A stretch of DNA of 64,000 bases from Paraburkholderia sp. SG-MS1 (GTDB lineage: Bacteria > Pseudomonadota > Gammaproteobacteria > Burkholderiales > Burkholderiaceae). Positions 49,868-59,600 of the stretch are shown piece by piece. The translations under genes were made by a program, and so were the position numbers. The stretch spans positions 1 through 64,000 of the forward strand of contig NZ_NPIH01000124.1 in NCBI RefSeq assembly GCF_012275575.1, given 5' to 3'. Below the pieces are notes generated by a model. That model was not told the DNA's origin. It made no database searches and worked only from the letters and a program-made list of their open reading frames with translations. Position 1 is the first letter of the stretch, and each line of letters opens with the position of its first letter.

Positions 49868-50555
49868 CGATCGCAGGGCGGGCTTCGACGATTGCTGGAA
49901 CCGCATCGGTGTGCGCGGCGATTCGTCGTGCGAGCGGCTGGCCGACTACGTGCGCTGCCTGAATTGCCCGGTGTTCGAAGCGGCCGCCGCCAAGCTGCTC
50001 GATCAGCCGATTCCGCGCGTGGATCTGTCACGCCATGACCTCCGCACGGCCGCCCAACCGCGGCACGACGCGCGGGGGACGAACGAATCGTTCCTCGTGT
50101 TCCGGATCGGCAGCGAATGGCTCGCGCTGCCGACGCCGATCTTCAAGCGCATCGTGCAGACGCGGCCGATTCACACGTTGCCGCACCGGCAAAATCGCGC
50201 GGTGCTCGGCGTGGTCAATGTGCGCGGCGAATTGCTGGTGTGCCTGGCGCTCACGCACCTGCTCGGTTTCGAAGCCGACACCACCACCGCTGCCGCGACG
50301 CGCGACAGCCAGCCGTCGCGCCACGATCTGCCGCGCCTGCTGGTGGTCTCGCGTAACGAAGAGCACGCGGTGTTTCCCGTCGATCAGGTAGACGGCGTGC
50401 ATTGGCTCGCGCCGTCCACTTTCTGTGCGCCGCCCGCAACGCTGTCGCACGCAGCCGCGGCGCACACGCGCGCGGTCGCGCCGTGGCGCGGCATGAGCGT
50501 CGGCCTGCTCGACGCCGACGCGCTGTTCGACACGCTGAACCGGAGCCTCGGATGA
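49860..50555 (+). CDS. wspD: CheW-like coupling protein WspD
   Basis: A 231-residue second coupling protein. The N-terminal ~60 residues contain a Cys cluster (CWNRIGVRGDSSCERLADYVRCLNC) characteristic of WspD, followed by a CheW domain (FLVFRIGSEWLALPTPIFKRIVQ, GVVNVRGELLVCLAL). The GTG start has AAGGAG upstream and overlaps wspC; the stop overlaps the wspE ATG. Confidence 0.92.
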   Translation: MTDDRRAGFDDCWNRIGVRGDSSCERLADYVRCLNCPVFEAAAAKLLDQPIPRVDLSRHDLRTAAQPRHDARGTNESFLVFRIGSEWLALPTPIFKRIVQTRPIHTLPHRQNRAVLGVVNVRGELLVCLALTHLLGFEADTTTAAATRDSQPSRHDLPRLLVVSRNEEHAVFPVDQVDGVHWLAPSTFCAPPATLSHAAAAHTRAVAPWRGMSVGLLDADALFDTLNRSLG

Positions 50556-52972
50556 CCGACGACCCGCGCCGCCCGTCGTTGATCGATCTGTTCCGCGAAG
50601 AAGCGCGGACCCAGGCGCGCGTGCTCAACGACGGCCTGCTCGTACTCGACCGCGCACCCCACGACGCCGCCGCGCTCGAAGCCTGCATGCGCGCCGCGCA
50701 TTCGTTGAAGGGTGCGGCGCGCATCGTCGGTGTGCAGGTCGGCGTCGAACTCGCGCATGCGATGGAGGACTGCTTCGTCGCCGCGCAGGAAGGCCGTGCG
50801 CTGCTCGACGCCGCGTGGATCGACCAATTGCTGCGTGGCGTCGATATCGTCGCGCACATCGGCAACGATGAAGACGAGTCGGCGCGTGACGCGGTCGGCG
50901 CATGTGTGGCTGCGTTGCAAGCACGTATGGAGAGGGTGGCGCCGCATGGGGCTTCGCTGCGGCGCGACGGGATGCCATCACCGGGTGCCGCAGTTTCAGC
51001 GGCTTCAGCGCCCGCGCCTCGCACGGTCATCGAACCATCGGCGGCCCGGGTCGATACGCCCGGCAAGGCCGACGCCGACGCTGATGCCGCGTTCAACCTG
51101 CTGGCCGACGCGCTGCGCGCGGAAGCCACGCCGACAGTCGTGCCCGCCACACCCGCGAGCACTGCGGCCGACACACCCACCGCACGGGCCAACACGAACA
51201 GCACAACCAGCACCGCCAACGACCCCGGCCGCATGCTGCGGGTGCGCGCCGACAACCTCGACCGGCTGCTGTCGCTGTCGGGCGAATCGCTGGTCGAATC
51301 GCGCTGGCTGAAACCCTTCGCGCAATCGATGCTGCGAGTCAAACGCGTGCAGCGCGACAGCACCCGCGCGCTCGATCGGCTGCACGAAACGCTTGCCGGC
51401 CTGAAGCTCGATCCGCGCGCGCACGCGGCGCTCGAAGAACTGCGACGCCTCACCGCCGAATCGCAGCATCTGCTGGCCGAACGTCTCGCCGATCTGGAAA
51501 GCTTCGATCGCCGCTCGACGCATCTGTCGCAACAGCTTTACGACGCCGCGCTGCAATGCCGGATGCGCCCGTTCGGCGACGGCACCGGCGGACTCGCACG
51601 CATGGTGCGAGACGTCGCGCGCGCGCTCGGCAAGAAAGTGCGCTGGCAACCGGTCGGCGAATCGACCCAGGTGGACCGCGACATTCTCGATCTGCTCGAG
51701 GCGCCGCTCGGCCACCTGCTGCGCAACGCGCTCGACCACGGCATCGAAGCACCCGCCGTGCGGCTCGCGCGCGGCAAAGCGGAGGAAGGCACGCTCACGC
51801 TCGACGCGCGTCACACGGCCGGCGCGTTGCTGATCACCGTCTCAGACGACGGCGCGGGCATCGACCTCGCCGCGCTGCGCGCGTCGATCGTGCGCAAGAA
51901 GCTGGCGAGCGAGGACACGGCCGCGCGTCTGTCGGAAGCCGAGCTGCTGGAATTTCTGTTCCTGCCCGGCTTCTCCCTGCGCGATCAGGTAACCGAAGTG
52001 TCGGGCCGCGGCGTCGGACTGGACGCGGTGCACGACGTCGTCAAACGCGTGCGCGGCACCGTGCGCATCACCCACGAGCCGGGTCTCGGCACGCGAGTGC
52101 AATTGCAACTGCCGCTCACGCTGTCGGTGATCCGCAGCCTGCTGATCGAAGTCGCGGGCGAGCCGTACGCAGTGCCGCTCGCGCACGTGAACCGTACGCT
52201 GCACGTGAGCCGCGCGGACATCGAATTGCTCGAAGGGCATCAGCACATCGCGTTCTCGGGGCGGCGCATCGGCGTCGTCACCGCGCACCAGATTCTCGAC
52301 ACCGCGCCGCCCGCCAATGAAGACGGCGCCGTCTGCATCATGGTGATCGGCGACGGCCCGCAAACCTACGGCGTGGTAGTCGACCGTTTTCTCGGCGAGC
52401 GGATGCTGGTCGTGCAGCCGCTCGACCCGCGTCTGGGCAAGATCCGCAACATCACGGCCGGCGCGCTGATGGAAAACGGCGATCCCGTGCTGATCGCCGA
52501 CGTGGACGACTGGCTACGTTCGGTCGAGCGGCTCGTGGCGGGCGGCGATCTGCGGCACGCGCAGCATGGCGGCACGTCGACGGCGCAGCGCGTCGTCCGG
52601 CGCGTGCTGGTGGTCGACGATTCGCTCACCGTGCGCGAACTCGAACGCAAGCTGCTGGCCACGCGCGGTTATGACGTGACGATTGCGGTCGACGGCATGG
52701 ACGGCTGGAACGCCGTGCGCGGCGAACGCTTCGATCTCGTCATCACCGATATCGACATGCCGCGCATGGATGGCATCGAACTCGTCACGCTGATCAAACG
52801 CGACCCGCAACTCCAAGCGCTGCCGGTGATGATCGTGTCCTACAAGGATCGCGAAGAGGATCGCCGCGCGGGTCTCGACGCGGGCGCGGATTACTATCTG
52901 GCGAAAGGCAGTTTTCATGACGAAGCACTGCTCGATGCGGTGCGTGATTTGATCGGCGAGGCCTACGGGTAA
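50552..52972 (+). CDS. wspE: Hybrid CheA-type histidine kinase WspE
   Basis: An 806-residue kinase that phosphorylates WspR and WspF. An N-terminal Hpt domain has the phospho-His in AAHSLKGAARIV near residue 49. An Ala/Thr-rich linker leads to the dimerisation and ATPase regions (HLLRNALDHGIE, DDGAGIDL, VSGRGVGLDAV), then a CheW-like domain, then a C-terminal receiver domain (RRVLVVDDSLTVRELE, phospho-Asp in DLVITDIDMPRMDG). This is the full WspE plan. The start overlaps the wspD stop (ATGA). Confidence 0.94.
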   Translation: MTDDPRRPSLIDLFREEARTQARVLNDGLLVLDRAPHDAAALEACMRAAHSLKGAARIVGVQVGVELAHAMEDCFVAAQEGRALLDAAWIDQLLRGVDIVAHIGNDEDESARDAVGACVAALQARMERVAPHGASLRRDGMPSPGAAVSAASAPAPRTVIEPSAARVDTPGKADADADAAFNLLADALRAEATPTVVPATPASTAADTPTARANTNSTTSTANDPGRMLRVRADNLDRLLSLSGESLVESRWLKPFAQSMLRVKRVQRDSTRALDRLHETLAGLKLDPRAHAALEELRRLTAESQHLLAERLADLESFDRRSTHLSQQLYDAALQCRMRPFGDGTGGLARMVRDVARALGKKVRWQPVGESTQVDRDILDLLEAPLGHLLRNALDHGIEAPAVRLARGKAEEGTLTLDARHTAGALLITVSDDGAGIDLAALRASIVRKKLASEDTAARLSEAELLEFLFLPGFSLRDQVTEVSGRGVGLDAVHDVVKRVRGTVRITHEPGLGTRVQLQLPLTLSVIRSLLIEVAGEPYAVPLAHVNRTLHVSRADIELLEGHQHIAFSGRRIGVVTAHQILDTAPPANEDGAVCIMVIGDGPQTYGVVVDRFLGERMLVVQPLDPRLGKIRNITAGALMENGDPVLIADVDDWLRSVERLVAGGDLRHAQHGGTSTAQRVVRRVLVVDDSLTVRELERKLLATRGYDVTIAVDGMDGWNAVRGERFDLVITDIDMPRMDGIELVTLIKRDPQLQALPVMIVSYKDREEDRRAGLDAGADYYLAKGSFHDEALLDAVRDLIGEAYG

Positions 52973-52976
52973 ACGG

Positions 52977-53993
52977 ATGAAGATCGGAATCGTCAACGAC
53001 ATGCCGCTCGCCGTCGAGGCGCTGCGGCGCGCCCTCGCCGCCCGTCACGACTACGACGTGCTGTGGGTCGCGCAGGACGGCGAGCAGGCGGTCGATTTCT
53101 GCGCCGCTCAGCGGCCCGACATCGTGCTGATGGATCTGGTGATGCCGAACGTCGACGGGATCGAGGCCACGCGCCGCATCATGGCGCGCGCGCCGTGCGC
53201 GATCCTGATCGTCACCGTCGACGTGGGCGCGAACGCGTGGCGCGTCTACGAGGCGATGGGCGCGGGCGCGCTCGACGCCGTCGATACGCCGTCGCTGAGC
53301 GGTCCCGACGCGCACCGGAGCATCGCCACGCTGATCGCGAAGATCGATCGCATCGGCGCGCTCGTCAAGGAGCGCCACGCGCCCGGCGCGGCGGCCGCGG
53401 CGGGAATCGCACGCGCGACGAACCGCGATACGCCGCTGGTGGCGATCGGCGCGTCGGCGGGCGGACCGGCCGCGCTCGCCACGCTGCTCGCCGGGCTGCC
53501 GAAGGATTTCAACGCAGCGGTCGTGATCGTGCAGCACGTGGACGCGGCGTTCGCGGCCGGCATGGCGGACTGGCTGAACCAGCAATCGGCGTTGCCGGTG
53601 CGGATCGCACGCGAAGGCGACCGGCCGCAGGCGGGCCTCGCGCTGCTCGCTGGCACCGACGATCATCTGCATCTCACACTGCCCGACGTACTCGGCTACA
53701 CGCGCGTGCCGGAAGAAACGCCGTATCGCCCTTCCGTCGACGTGTTTTTTCACAGCGTGGTGGCGCGCTGGCCGGCGCGCGCGATCGGCGTGCTGCTCAC
53801 CGGCATGGGCCGCGACGGCGCGATCGGTCTCAAGGCGATGCGCACCAAGGGCTATCACACGATCGCGCAGGACGAAGCGACCAGCGCCGTGTACGGCATG
53901 CCGAAAGCGGCCGCCGCGCTTGGCGCGGCTGTCGCGATCCTGCCGCTGCCCCGGATTGCCGCCGCGCTCGCCGCCGCGGCGAGCGCGCGATAG
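52977..53993 (+). CDS. wspF: CheB-type methylesterase WspF
   Basis: A 338-residue protein-glutamate methylesterase that opposes WspC. The receiver domain (MKIGIVNDMPLAVEALRR; phospho-Asp in DIVLMDLVMP near residue 56) is joined to a methylesterase domain with the nucleophile Ser in GASAGGPAAL and the Asp in TGMGRDGAIG. In pseudomonads loss of WspF gives constitutive WspR activity and wrinkly colonies. It starts four bases after the wspE stop. Confidence 0.94.
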   Translation: MKIGIVNDMPLAVEALRRALAARHDYDVLWVAQDGEQAVDFCAAQRPDIVLMDLVMPNVDGIEATRRIMARAPCAILIVTVDVGANAWRVYEAMGAGALDAVDTPSLSGPDAHRSIATLIAKIDRIGALVKERHAPGAAAAAGIARATNRDTPLVAIGASAGGPAALATLLAGLPKDFNAAVVIVQHVDAAFAAGMADWLNQQSALPVRIAREGDRPQAGLALLAGTDDHLHLTLPDVLGYTRVPEETPYRPSVDVFFHSVVARWPARAIGVLLTGMGRDGAIGLKAMRTKGYHTIAQDEATSAVYGMPKAAAALGAAVAILPLPRIAAALAAAASAR

Positions 53994-54048
53994 AACGCAC
54001 CGGCCACCGACGAGCCCGATTCACTGACATTCATTCTGGCTGAACATC

Positions 54049-55161
54049 ATGGACACTCCCAAACCGCAACAGAACGCCGCCGCGCGAGGCCTTGCAGAAC
54101 GCGACGCGAATGCGCAGGCGCTCGCGGAGGACGCGCCCAACCTCGCCATCGACGACGCGTTGGCGCGCATCCTCGGCAATCCTCCCGCGGCGGAATGCCC
54201 GATCATGGTGTTGCTGGTCGACGACCAGGCGATCATCGCCGAGGCGATTCGCCAGGCGCTGGCCGACGAAGCGAGCGTCGACTTCCACTACTGCGCGTCG
54301 CCCGAAGACGCGGTGCAGTGCGCGGAGGAAACGCGCGCGACCGTAATCCTTCAGGACCTCGTGATGCCGGGCACCGACGGTCTTACGCTGGTGCGGCAAT
54401 ACCGGCAGAATCCGGCGACCCGCGACATTCCGATCATCGTGCTGTCGACCAAGGAAGAGCCGCTCGTGAAAAGCGCGGCCTTCGCCGCCGGTGCCAACGA
54501 TTACCTGGTGAAGCTGCCGGACCGCATCGAGCTGATCGCGCGCATCCGCTATCACTCGCGCTCGTATCTGAACCTGCTGCAACGCGACGAGGCTTACCAG
54601 GCGCTGCGTCAATCGCAACAGCAGCTGCTCGCGACCAACCTCGAATTGCAGCGGCTTACACATTCGGACGGGCTGACGGGTCTGTCGAACCGCCGCTATC
54701 TCGATCAGTATCTGGCCGCCGAATGGCGCCGCGGTACGCGCGACAAGACCGGCCTCGGCTTCCTGATGATCGATGTGGATAACTTCAAGGCTTACAACGA
54801 CACCTACGGACACGTCGCCGGCGACGAAGTGCTCAAGCGCGTCGCGCAAACCGTCGAGTCGTGTCTCGGGCGCTCACCCGATCTCGCGGCGCGCTTTGGC
54901 GGCGAAGAGTTCGCGGTGGTGGTGCCAGGCACATCGGCGGGCGGCTTGCGCCTGCTCGCCGAAAAAATCCGCCTCGCGATCGAGGCGCTGGCGATCGCGC
55001 ATGCGGGCTCGGCAAGCGGCGTCGTGACGATCAGCATCGGCGCGGCGACGCTCGTGCCGTCGGTCGCCGAGCCGGTGACGACGCTGATCGAAGCCGCCGA
55101 CGTCGGCCTGTATCGCGCGAAGCGGGATGGGAAAAATCAGGTGGCCATAAGCGGGTGGTAG
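54049..55161 (+). CDS. wspR: Response-regulator diguanylate cyclase WspR
   Basis: A 370-residue output protein that makes c-di-GMP when phosphorylated. A receiver domain (VLLVDDQAIIAEAI; phospho-Asp in VILQDLVMPGTDG) is linked by a coiled coil to a GGDEF domain with the active-site motif GGEEF near residue 285. The inhibitory RxxD site (RSPD) lies exactly five residues before GGEEF, so product inhibition should be intact. It ends the wsp operon, 55 bases after wspF. Confidence 0.95.
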   Translation: MDTPKPQQNAAARGLAERDANAQALAEDAPNLAIDDALARILGNPPAAECPIMVLLVDDQAIIAEAIRQALADEASVDFHYCASPEDAVQCAEETRATVILQDLVMPGTDGLTLVRQYRQNPATRDIPIIVLSTKEEPLVKSAAFAAGANDYLVKLPDRIELIARIRYHSRSYLNLLQRDEAYQALRQSQQQLLATNLELQRLTHSDGLTGLSNRRYLDQYLAAEWRRGTRDKTGLGFLMIDVDNFKAYNDTYGHVAGDEVLKRVAQTVESCLGRSPDLAARFGGEEFAVVVPGTSAGGLRLLAEKIRLAIEALAIAHAGSASGVVTISIGAATLVPSVAEPVTTLIEAADVGLYRAKRDGKNQVAISGW

Positions 55162-55167
55162 GCCTTC

Positions 55168-57903
55168 TCAGCACTGCCACGGCGCCGCGCCAGCCGGCGC
55201 ATCACCACGATACTTACTGCGCGCAGCATCCAGCACACGGGCCTCGATCGTGCCGTCGTCCGCGAGCGCTTGCAGCGCGGCCAACACGATAGCCTTGCGA
55301 TCCACTTCGAAGAATTCACGCAACGCCCGGCGCGTGTCGCTGCGGCCGAAGCCGTCGGTGCCAAGCGTCACATAGCGGCGCGGCACATACGCCCGGATCA
55401 GCTCGGGCACCGCGCGCACATAGTCCGTCGCGGCGATAACCGGACCTTGCGATGCCGCGAGCGCCTGCGTGACATACGGCGCAGGCGGCGTGTCGCCCAG
55501 ACGCGCGAGCCGTTCCGCCGCCATGCCATCGCGTTGCAATTCGCTGAAGCTCGTCACGCTCCATACGGCGGCGTCGATCTCCCAGTCGCCTTTCAGGATC
55601 TGCTGCGCGGCGATCACCTCACCGAGAATCGCGCCCGCGCCGAGCAACTGCACCTGCGCCCGTGCTGCTCGCTGTGCCTGCTGCGCCTGAGCGGCGGCCA
55701 AGGGATAGATGCCCTTCAGAATCCCCGCGCGCGTCGCGGCCGGATCGCCGCCCGGCACCGAAGGCTGCGCATAGTTTTCGTTCATCACCGTGACGTAATA
55801 GAACACGTCGCGTTGCGTTTCGACCATCTCGCGCATGCCTTCGTCGACGATCGCGGCAAGCTCGTAGGCGAGCGCCGGATCGTAAGCGCGGCAATTTGGA
55901 ATCGTCGATGCCGCGAGGTGGCTCGAGCCGTCCTGATGTTGCAGGCCCTCGCCGCCGAGCGTCGTCTTGCCCGACGTCGCGCCGATCAGAAAGCCTCGCG
56001 CGCGTTGATCTGCTGCCGCCCAGATCAGGTCGCCGATGCGCTGGAAACCGAACATCGAGTAGTAGATATAGAACGGCAGCATCGGCAGATCGTGCACGCT
56101 GTACGACGTCGCCGCGGCGATCCATGACGACACCGCGCCTGCTTCCGAAATGCCTTCCTCGAGAATCTGCCCTTGCGTGTCCTCGCGGTAATACAGCATC
56201 GAGCCCAGGTCTTCAGGCTCGTACAATTGCCCGAGCGGCGAATAGATGCCGACCTGGCGGAACATGTTCGCCATGCCGAACGTGCGCGCTTCGTCGGCGA
56301 CGATCGGCACCACGCGCGGGCCAACCTGCGCGTCTTTCAGCAGCGCGCTCAGCATGCGCACGAGCGCCATCGTCGTGGACATCTCGCGGCCGTTCGAGTC
56401 CAGCGCGAATTGCCCCCAGGAGGACACCGGCGGGACGATCAGCCCCGCCGATGCAGCTCGCCGCCTTCTGGGCAGATAGCCTCCAAGAGCCGCCCGGCGA
56501 GCATGCAGGTACTGCATTTCCGGGCTGTCTTCCGCTGGTTTGTAAAACTTCAGCTGCTCGACGTCCTCATCGCTGAGCGGCAGGCGAAAACGGTCGCGAA
56601 ACGCCTTGAGGTCGTCGAAGCCGAGCTTCTTCTGCTGATGCGTGGTCATGCGGCCCTGGCCCGAGGTGCCCATGCCGAAGCCCTTCATCGTCTTCGCGAG
56701 GATCACAGTCGGCTGGCCGCGATGCGCCAGCGCTGTCGTGTAGGCCGCATGCAGCTTGCGCACGTCGTGGCCGCCGCGGCGCAGGCGGTCGATGTCGTCG
56801 TCGCCCAATTGCGCGGCGAGTGCGGCAAGCTCCGGGTTCTGGCCGAAAAAGCGCTCACGGTTGTACGCGCCGTCGTTCGCCGAAAAGGTCTGGAACTGGC
56901 CGTCCACTGTGTGCGCGAACGCGCGCAGCAGCGCGCCGCTGCGATCGCGCGAGAACAGCGCATCCCAGTCCGAGCCCCACACCACCTTGATCACATTCCA
57001 GCCAGCGCCGGCGAAATGCGCTTCCAGTTCGTCGATGATGCGGCCGTTGCTGCGCACCGGGCCGTCCAGCCGCTGCAGATTGCAGTTGATCACGAACACG
57101 AGGTTGTCGAGCCCCTCGCGTGCGGCAAGCGACAGCGCGCCGGTCGATTCGGGCTCATCCATTTCGCCGTCGCCGAAAAAGCCCCACACTTTGCGGCCTG
57201 CCGTTTGAGCGAGGCCGCGGTTGGCGAGGTAGCGCATGAAGCGCGCCTGGTAGATCGCGTTGATCGGGCCAATGCCCATCGAGCCGGTCGGGAACTGCCA
57301 GAAGTCCGGCATCAGCCACGGATGTGGATACGAGCACAAGCCCGGCCCGGCGAGTTCGCGGCGGTAGTGCCGCAGGTGCTCCTCGGACAGGAAACCTTCG
57401 AGGTAAGCCCGCGCATAGACGCCCGGCGACGAATGCGGCTGGAAGTAGACGAGGTCGCCCGTACCAGGCTTGCCGTCCGGCGCGCAGGCGCGGAAGAAAT
57501 GGTTGAAGCCGACTTCGAACAGATCCGCCGCCGATGCATAACTGGCGATATGGCCGCCCAGTTCGCCATACGCCTGGTTCGCGCGTATCACCATCGCCAG
57601 GGCATTCCAGCGCAGCGCCCCCGCGAGCCGCGCTTCGAGTTCGAGGTTGCCGGGGTAGCGTGGCTGCTGGTCGACCGGGATCGTGTTGCGGTACGGCGTG
57701 ACGCTGGTACGCGCCGACTCGACGCCCAGCGACAGCGCGTGGCTCGCGAGCCGGTCGAACAGAAACTGCGCGCGCTCGCGGCCGACATGCGCGACGACCG
57801 CGTCGAGCGCTTCCAGCCATTCGGCGGTTTCCTGCGGATCGGTGTCGACCCGCTCCACGTTCATCGACTGCAACTGCACGCTACCACTGGACAAATCCGT
57901 CAT
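55168..57903 (-). CDS. mdeB: Homodimeric E1-type 2-oxoacid dehydrogenase, MdeB-like
   Basis: A 911-residue thiamine-diphosphate enzyme of the AceE/PDH-E1 family. The ThDP motif is GDGEMDEPES...NLVFVINCN near residues 244-275, and the C-terminal third has the transketolase pyrimidine and C domains. No aceF or lpd gene adjoins. It is divergent from an Lrp-family gene, an arrangement like mdeB-mdeR of Pseudomonas putida, where the enzyme acts on 2-oxobutyrate from methionine. It could instead be a second pyruvate dehydrogenase E1. Confidence 0.85.
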   Translation of the reverse strand: MTDLSSGSVQLQSMNVERVDTDPQETAEWLEALDAVVAHVGRERAQFLFDRLASHALSLGVESARTSVTPYRNTIPVDQQPRYPGNLELEARLAGALRWNALAMVIRANQAYGELGGHIASYASAADLFEVGFNHFFRACAPDGKPGTGDLVYFQPHSSPGVYARAYLEGFLSEEHLRHYRRELAGPGLCSYPHPWLMPDFWQFPTGSMGIGPINAIYQARFMRYLANRGLAQTAGRKVWGFFGDGEMDEPESTGALSLAAREGLDNLVFVINCNLQRLDGPVRSNGRIIDELEAHFAGAGWNVIKVVWGSDWDALFSRDRSGALLRAFAHTVDGQFQTFSANDGAYNRERFFGQNPELAALAAQLGDDDIDRLRRGGHDVRKLHAAYTTALAHRGQPTVILAKTMKGFGMGTSGQGRMTTHQQKKLGFDDLKAFRDRFRLPLSDEDVEQLKFYKPAEDSPEMQYLHARRAALGGYLPRRRRAASAGLIVPPVSSWGQFALDSNGREMSTTMALVRMLSALLKDAQVGPRVVPIVADEARTFGMANMFRQVGIYSPLGQLYEPEDLGSMLYYREDTQGQILEEGISEAGAVSSWIAAATSYSVHDLPMLPFYIYYSMFGFQRIGDLIWAAADQRARGFLIGATSGKTTLGGEGLQHQDGSSHLAASTIPNCRAYDPALAYELAAIVDEGMREMVETQRDVFYYVTVMNENYAQPSVPGGDPAATRAGILKGIYPLAAAQAQQAQRAARAQVQLLGAGAILGEVIAAQQILKGDWEIDAAVWSVTSFSELQRDGMAAERLARLGDTPPAPYVTQALAASQGPVIAATDYVRAVPELIRAYVPRRYVTLGTDGFGRSDTRRALREFFEVDRKAIVLAALQALADDGTIEARVLDAARSKYRGDAPAGAAPWQC

Positions 57904-58055
57904 GGCATCACTCCCGCATCGCCGCGTCAGGCTCAAGACCGAGTGAGTCCATGGTAACTACGTGCCCGCAAAATGAGCATCTCATTTGCTTGGGATCGCG
58001 TGCTGGGATAGGCTATTTATTCCGGTTTTAAGTCCTCTCACGGAATATTTCATCT

Positions 58056-58583
58056 ATGACCACGTCACCCAGACGGCTCGACCGTATCGACATCGGCATC
58101 CTGAGCCAGCTCCAGCAGAACGCGCGGATCACCAATGCGGATCTGGCCCGCTCGGTGAATCTGTCGCCAACGCCCTGCTTCAATCGCGTGCGGGCGCTCG
58201 AAAAGCTGGGCCTGTTCAAGCAGCAGGTGACGTTGCTGAACCCGGAGCCCCTCGGGCTGCGCATCAACGTGTTCATTCAGGTGAGTCTGGAAAAACAGGT
58301 CGAAGACGCGCTGTTGCGCTTCGAGCAGGCGATTTCGGAGCGGCCCGAGGTGATGGAGTGCTATCTGATGACGGGCGACGCCGACTATCTGCTGCGCGTG
58401 GTGATGCCGGATATGCAGACGCTCGAGCGGTTCATCGTCGATCATCTGACGAAGATTCCCGGCATCTCCAATATCCGCTCGAGCTTTGCGCTCAAACAGG
58501 TGCGGTACAAGACCGCGCTGCCGTTGCCATCCTCGGGATTGACGCTGGCCGATCCCGACGATGTGGCGACGGACTGGCGGTGA
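58056..58583 (+). CDS. mdeR: Lrp/AsnC-family regulator, MdeR-like
   Basis: A 175-residue Lrp-type regulator. The N-terminal HTH ([27 protein letters not shown] then [16 protein letters not shown]) is followed by the RAM ligand domain ([21 protein letters not shown]). It is divergent from the E1 gene across 152 bases, matching the mdeR-mdeB layout. It probably controls that gene in response to an amino acid, likely methionine. Confidence 0.88.
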   Translation: MTTSPRRLDRIDIGILSQLQQNARITNADLARSVNLSPTPCFNRVRALEKLGLFKQQVTLLNPEPLGLRINVFIQVSLEKQVEDALLRFEQAISERPEVMECYLMTGDADYLLRVVMPDMQTLERFIVDHLTKIPGISNIRSSFALKQVRYKTALPLPSSGLTLADPDDVATDWR

Positions 58584-58607
58584 ACTGCGCCGCCAGTCGA
58601 TTCGTCG

Positions 58608-59429
58608 TCAGGCGGCAGCCTTGGCGCGCGTATAACGCTGCGCCGGCAGCTTGTGCGACAGATTCGGCTGCAGCTGCTGGCGTGCGCTGTTCAACCGCTC
58701 CCAATCGGCCGCGTCCGGCAGCGCCGGGATCGTCACCAGTTCGTCCTGGTCGAGACCGGCAAGCGCGGCGTCCACCATGTCCTCGGCGGTCATCACGATC
58801 TGCGTGGGCAGATTCTCGATGGCCAGCCCCGCGCGGTCCCAGAAGGCCGTGCTGGTCACACCCGGCAACACCGCCTGCAACTTCACACCCTTGCCGCCCA
58901 CTTCGTGATGCAGCGATTGCGTCAGGTTCAGCACATAGGCCTTAGTGCCGCTGTACGTGCCGTTCAGGAGCTCCGGCGCCAAAGCCACGATCGACGAAAT
59001 ATTGATCACCACGCCGTTACCCCGCTCGACGAAGCCGGGCACCGCCGCCGCGGTCAGACGCGTGAGCGCGGTCACGTTCAGGTCGATCATCTTTTCGAGT
59101 TCGTCGATGTCCGAGTCGATCAACGGGGCCGATGCGCCGACGCCCGCGTTGTTGACCAGCATCGTGATCCTTGGGTCCGTGCGTAGCCGCTCCTCGATGC
59201 GGCGCATGTCGGCCTTCACGGTCAGATCCGCGCTGACCGTATCCACGTGGCGTCCGGTTTCCTGCGTCAGATGCTCGGCGAGACCCTTCAGCCGTTGACC
59301 GTCGCGTGCGACGAGGATCAGGTCGTAGCCGCGCCGCGCGAGACGATCGGCATATACCGCGCCGATGCCCGACGACGCGCCCGTCACTAATGCCGTCCCT
59401 TTGTTGCCTTTGCCTGCTTGCGTTGCCAT
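58608..59429 (-). CDS. Short-chain dehydrogenase/reductase
   Basis: A 273-residue NAD(P)-dependent SDR oxidoreductase. The cofactor motif TGASSGIG is at about residues 16-23, NNAG near 95-98, and the active site Ser-Tyr-Lys is in VINISSIVALAPELLNGTYSGTKAYV (Tyr and Lys in YSGTK). The ATG at 59429 has AGGAG eight bases upstream. It is convergent with the Lrp-type gene. The substrate is unknown. Confidence 0.9.
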   Translation of the reverse strand: MATQAGKGNKGTALVTGASSGIGAVYADRLARRGYDLILVARDGQRLKGLAEHLTQETGRHVDTVSADLTVKADMRRIEERLRTDPRITMLVNNAGVGASAPLIDSDIDELEKMIDLNVTALTRLTAAAVPGFVERGNGVVINISSIVALAPELLNGTYSGTKAYVLNLTQSLHHEVGGKGVKLQAVLPGVTSTAFWDRAGLAIENLPTQIVMTAEDMVDAALAGLDQDELVTIPALPDAADWERLNSARQQLQPNLSHKLPAQRYTRAKAAA

Positions 59430-59600
59430 TTGAAGCGCTCCTTGCGGGCCTGGCGCGTCGCGCCGCTGCCCTATCCGTTGAATGAGACACGCCGTGAACC
59501 TACGCCACCGCCCGCTTTCGGCCGGCAAGACGCTGTTGACGAGACAAGTTTAGGCGCGTAGCCTTTTGGCTCAAATGTCGTATTTCCCTCGTTTCAGGAC

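Noticed and set aside
56173..57957. A 594-codon open frame opposite the E1 gene
   Set aside because: It is antisense to the dehydrogenase gene with no own ribosome site or domain.
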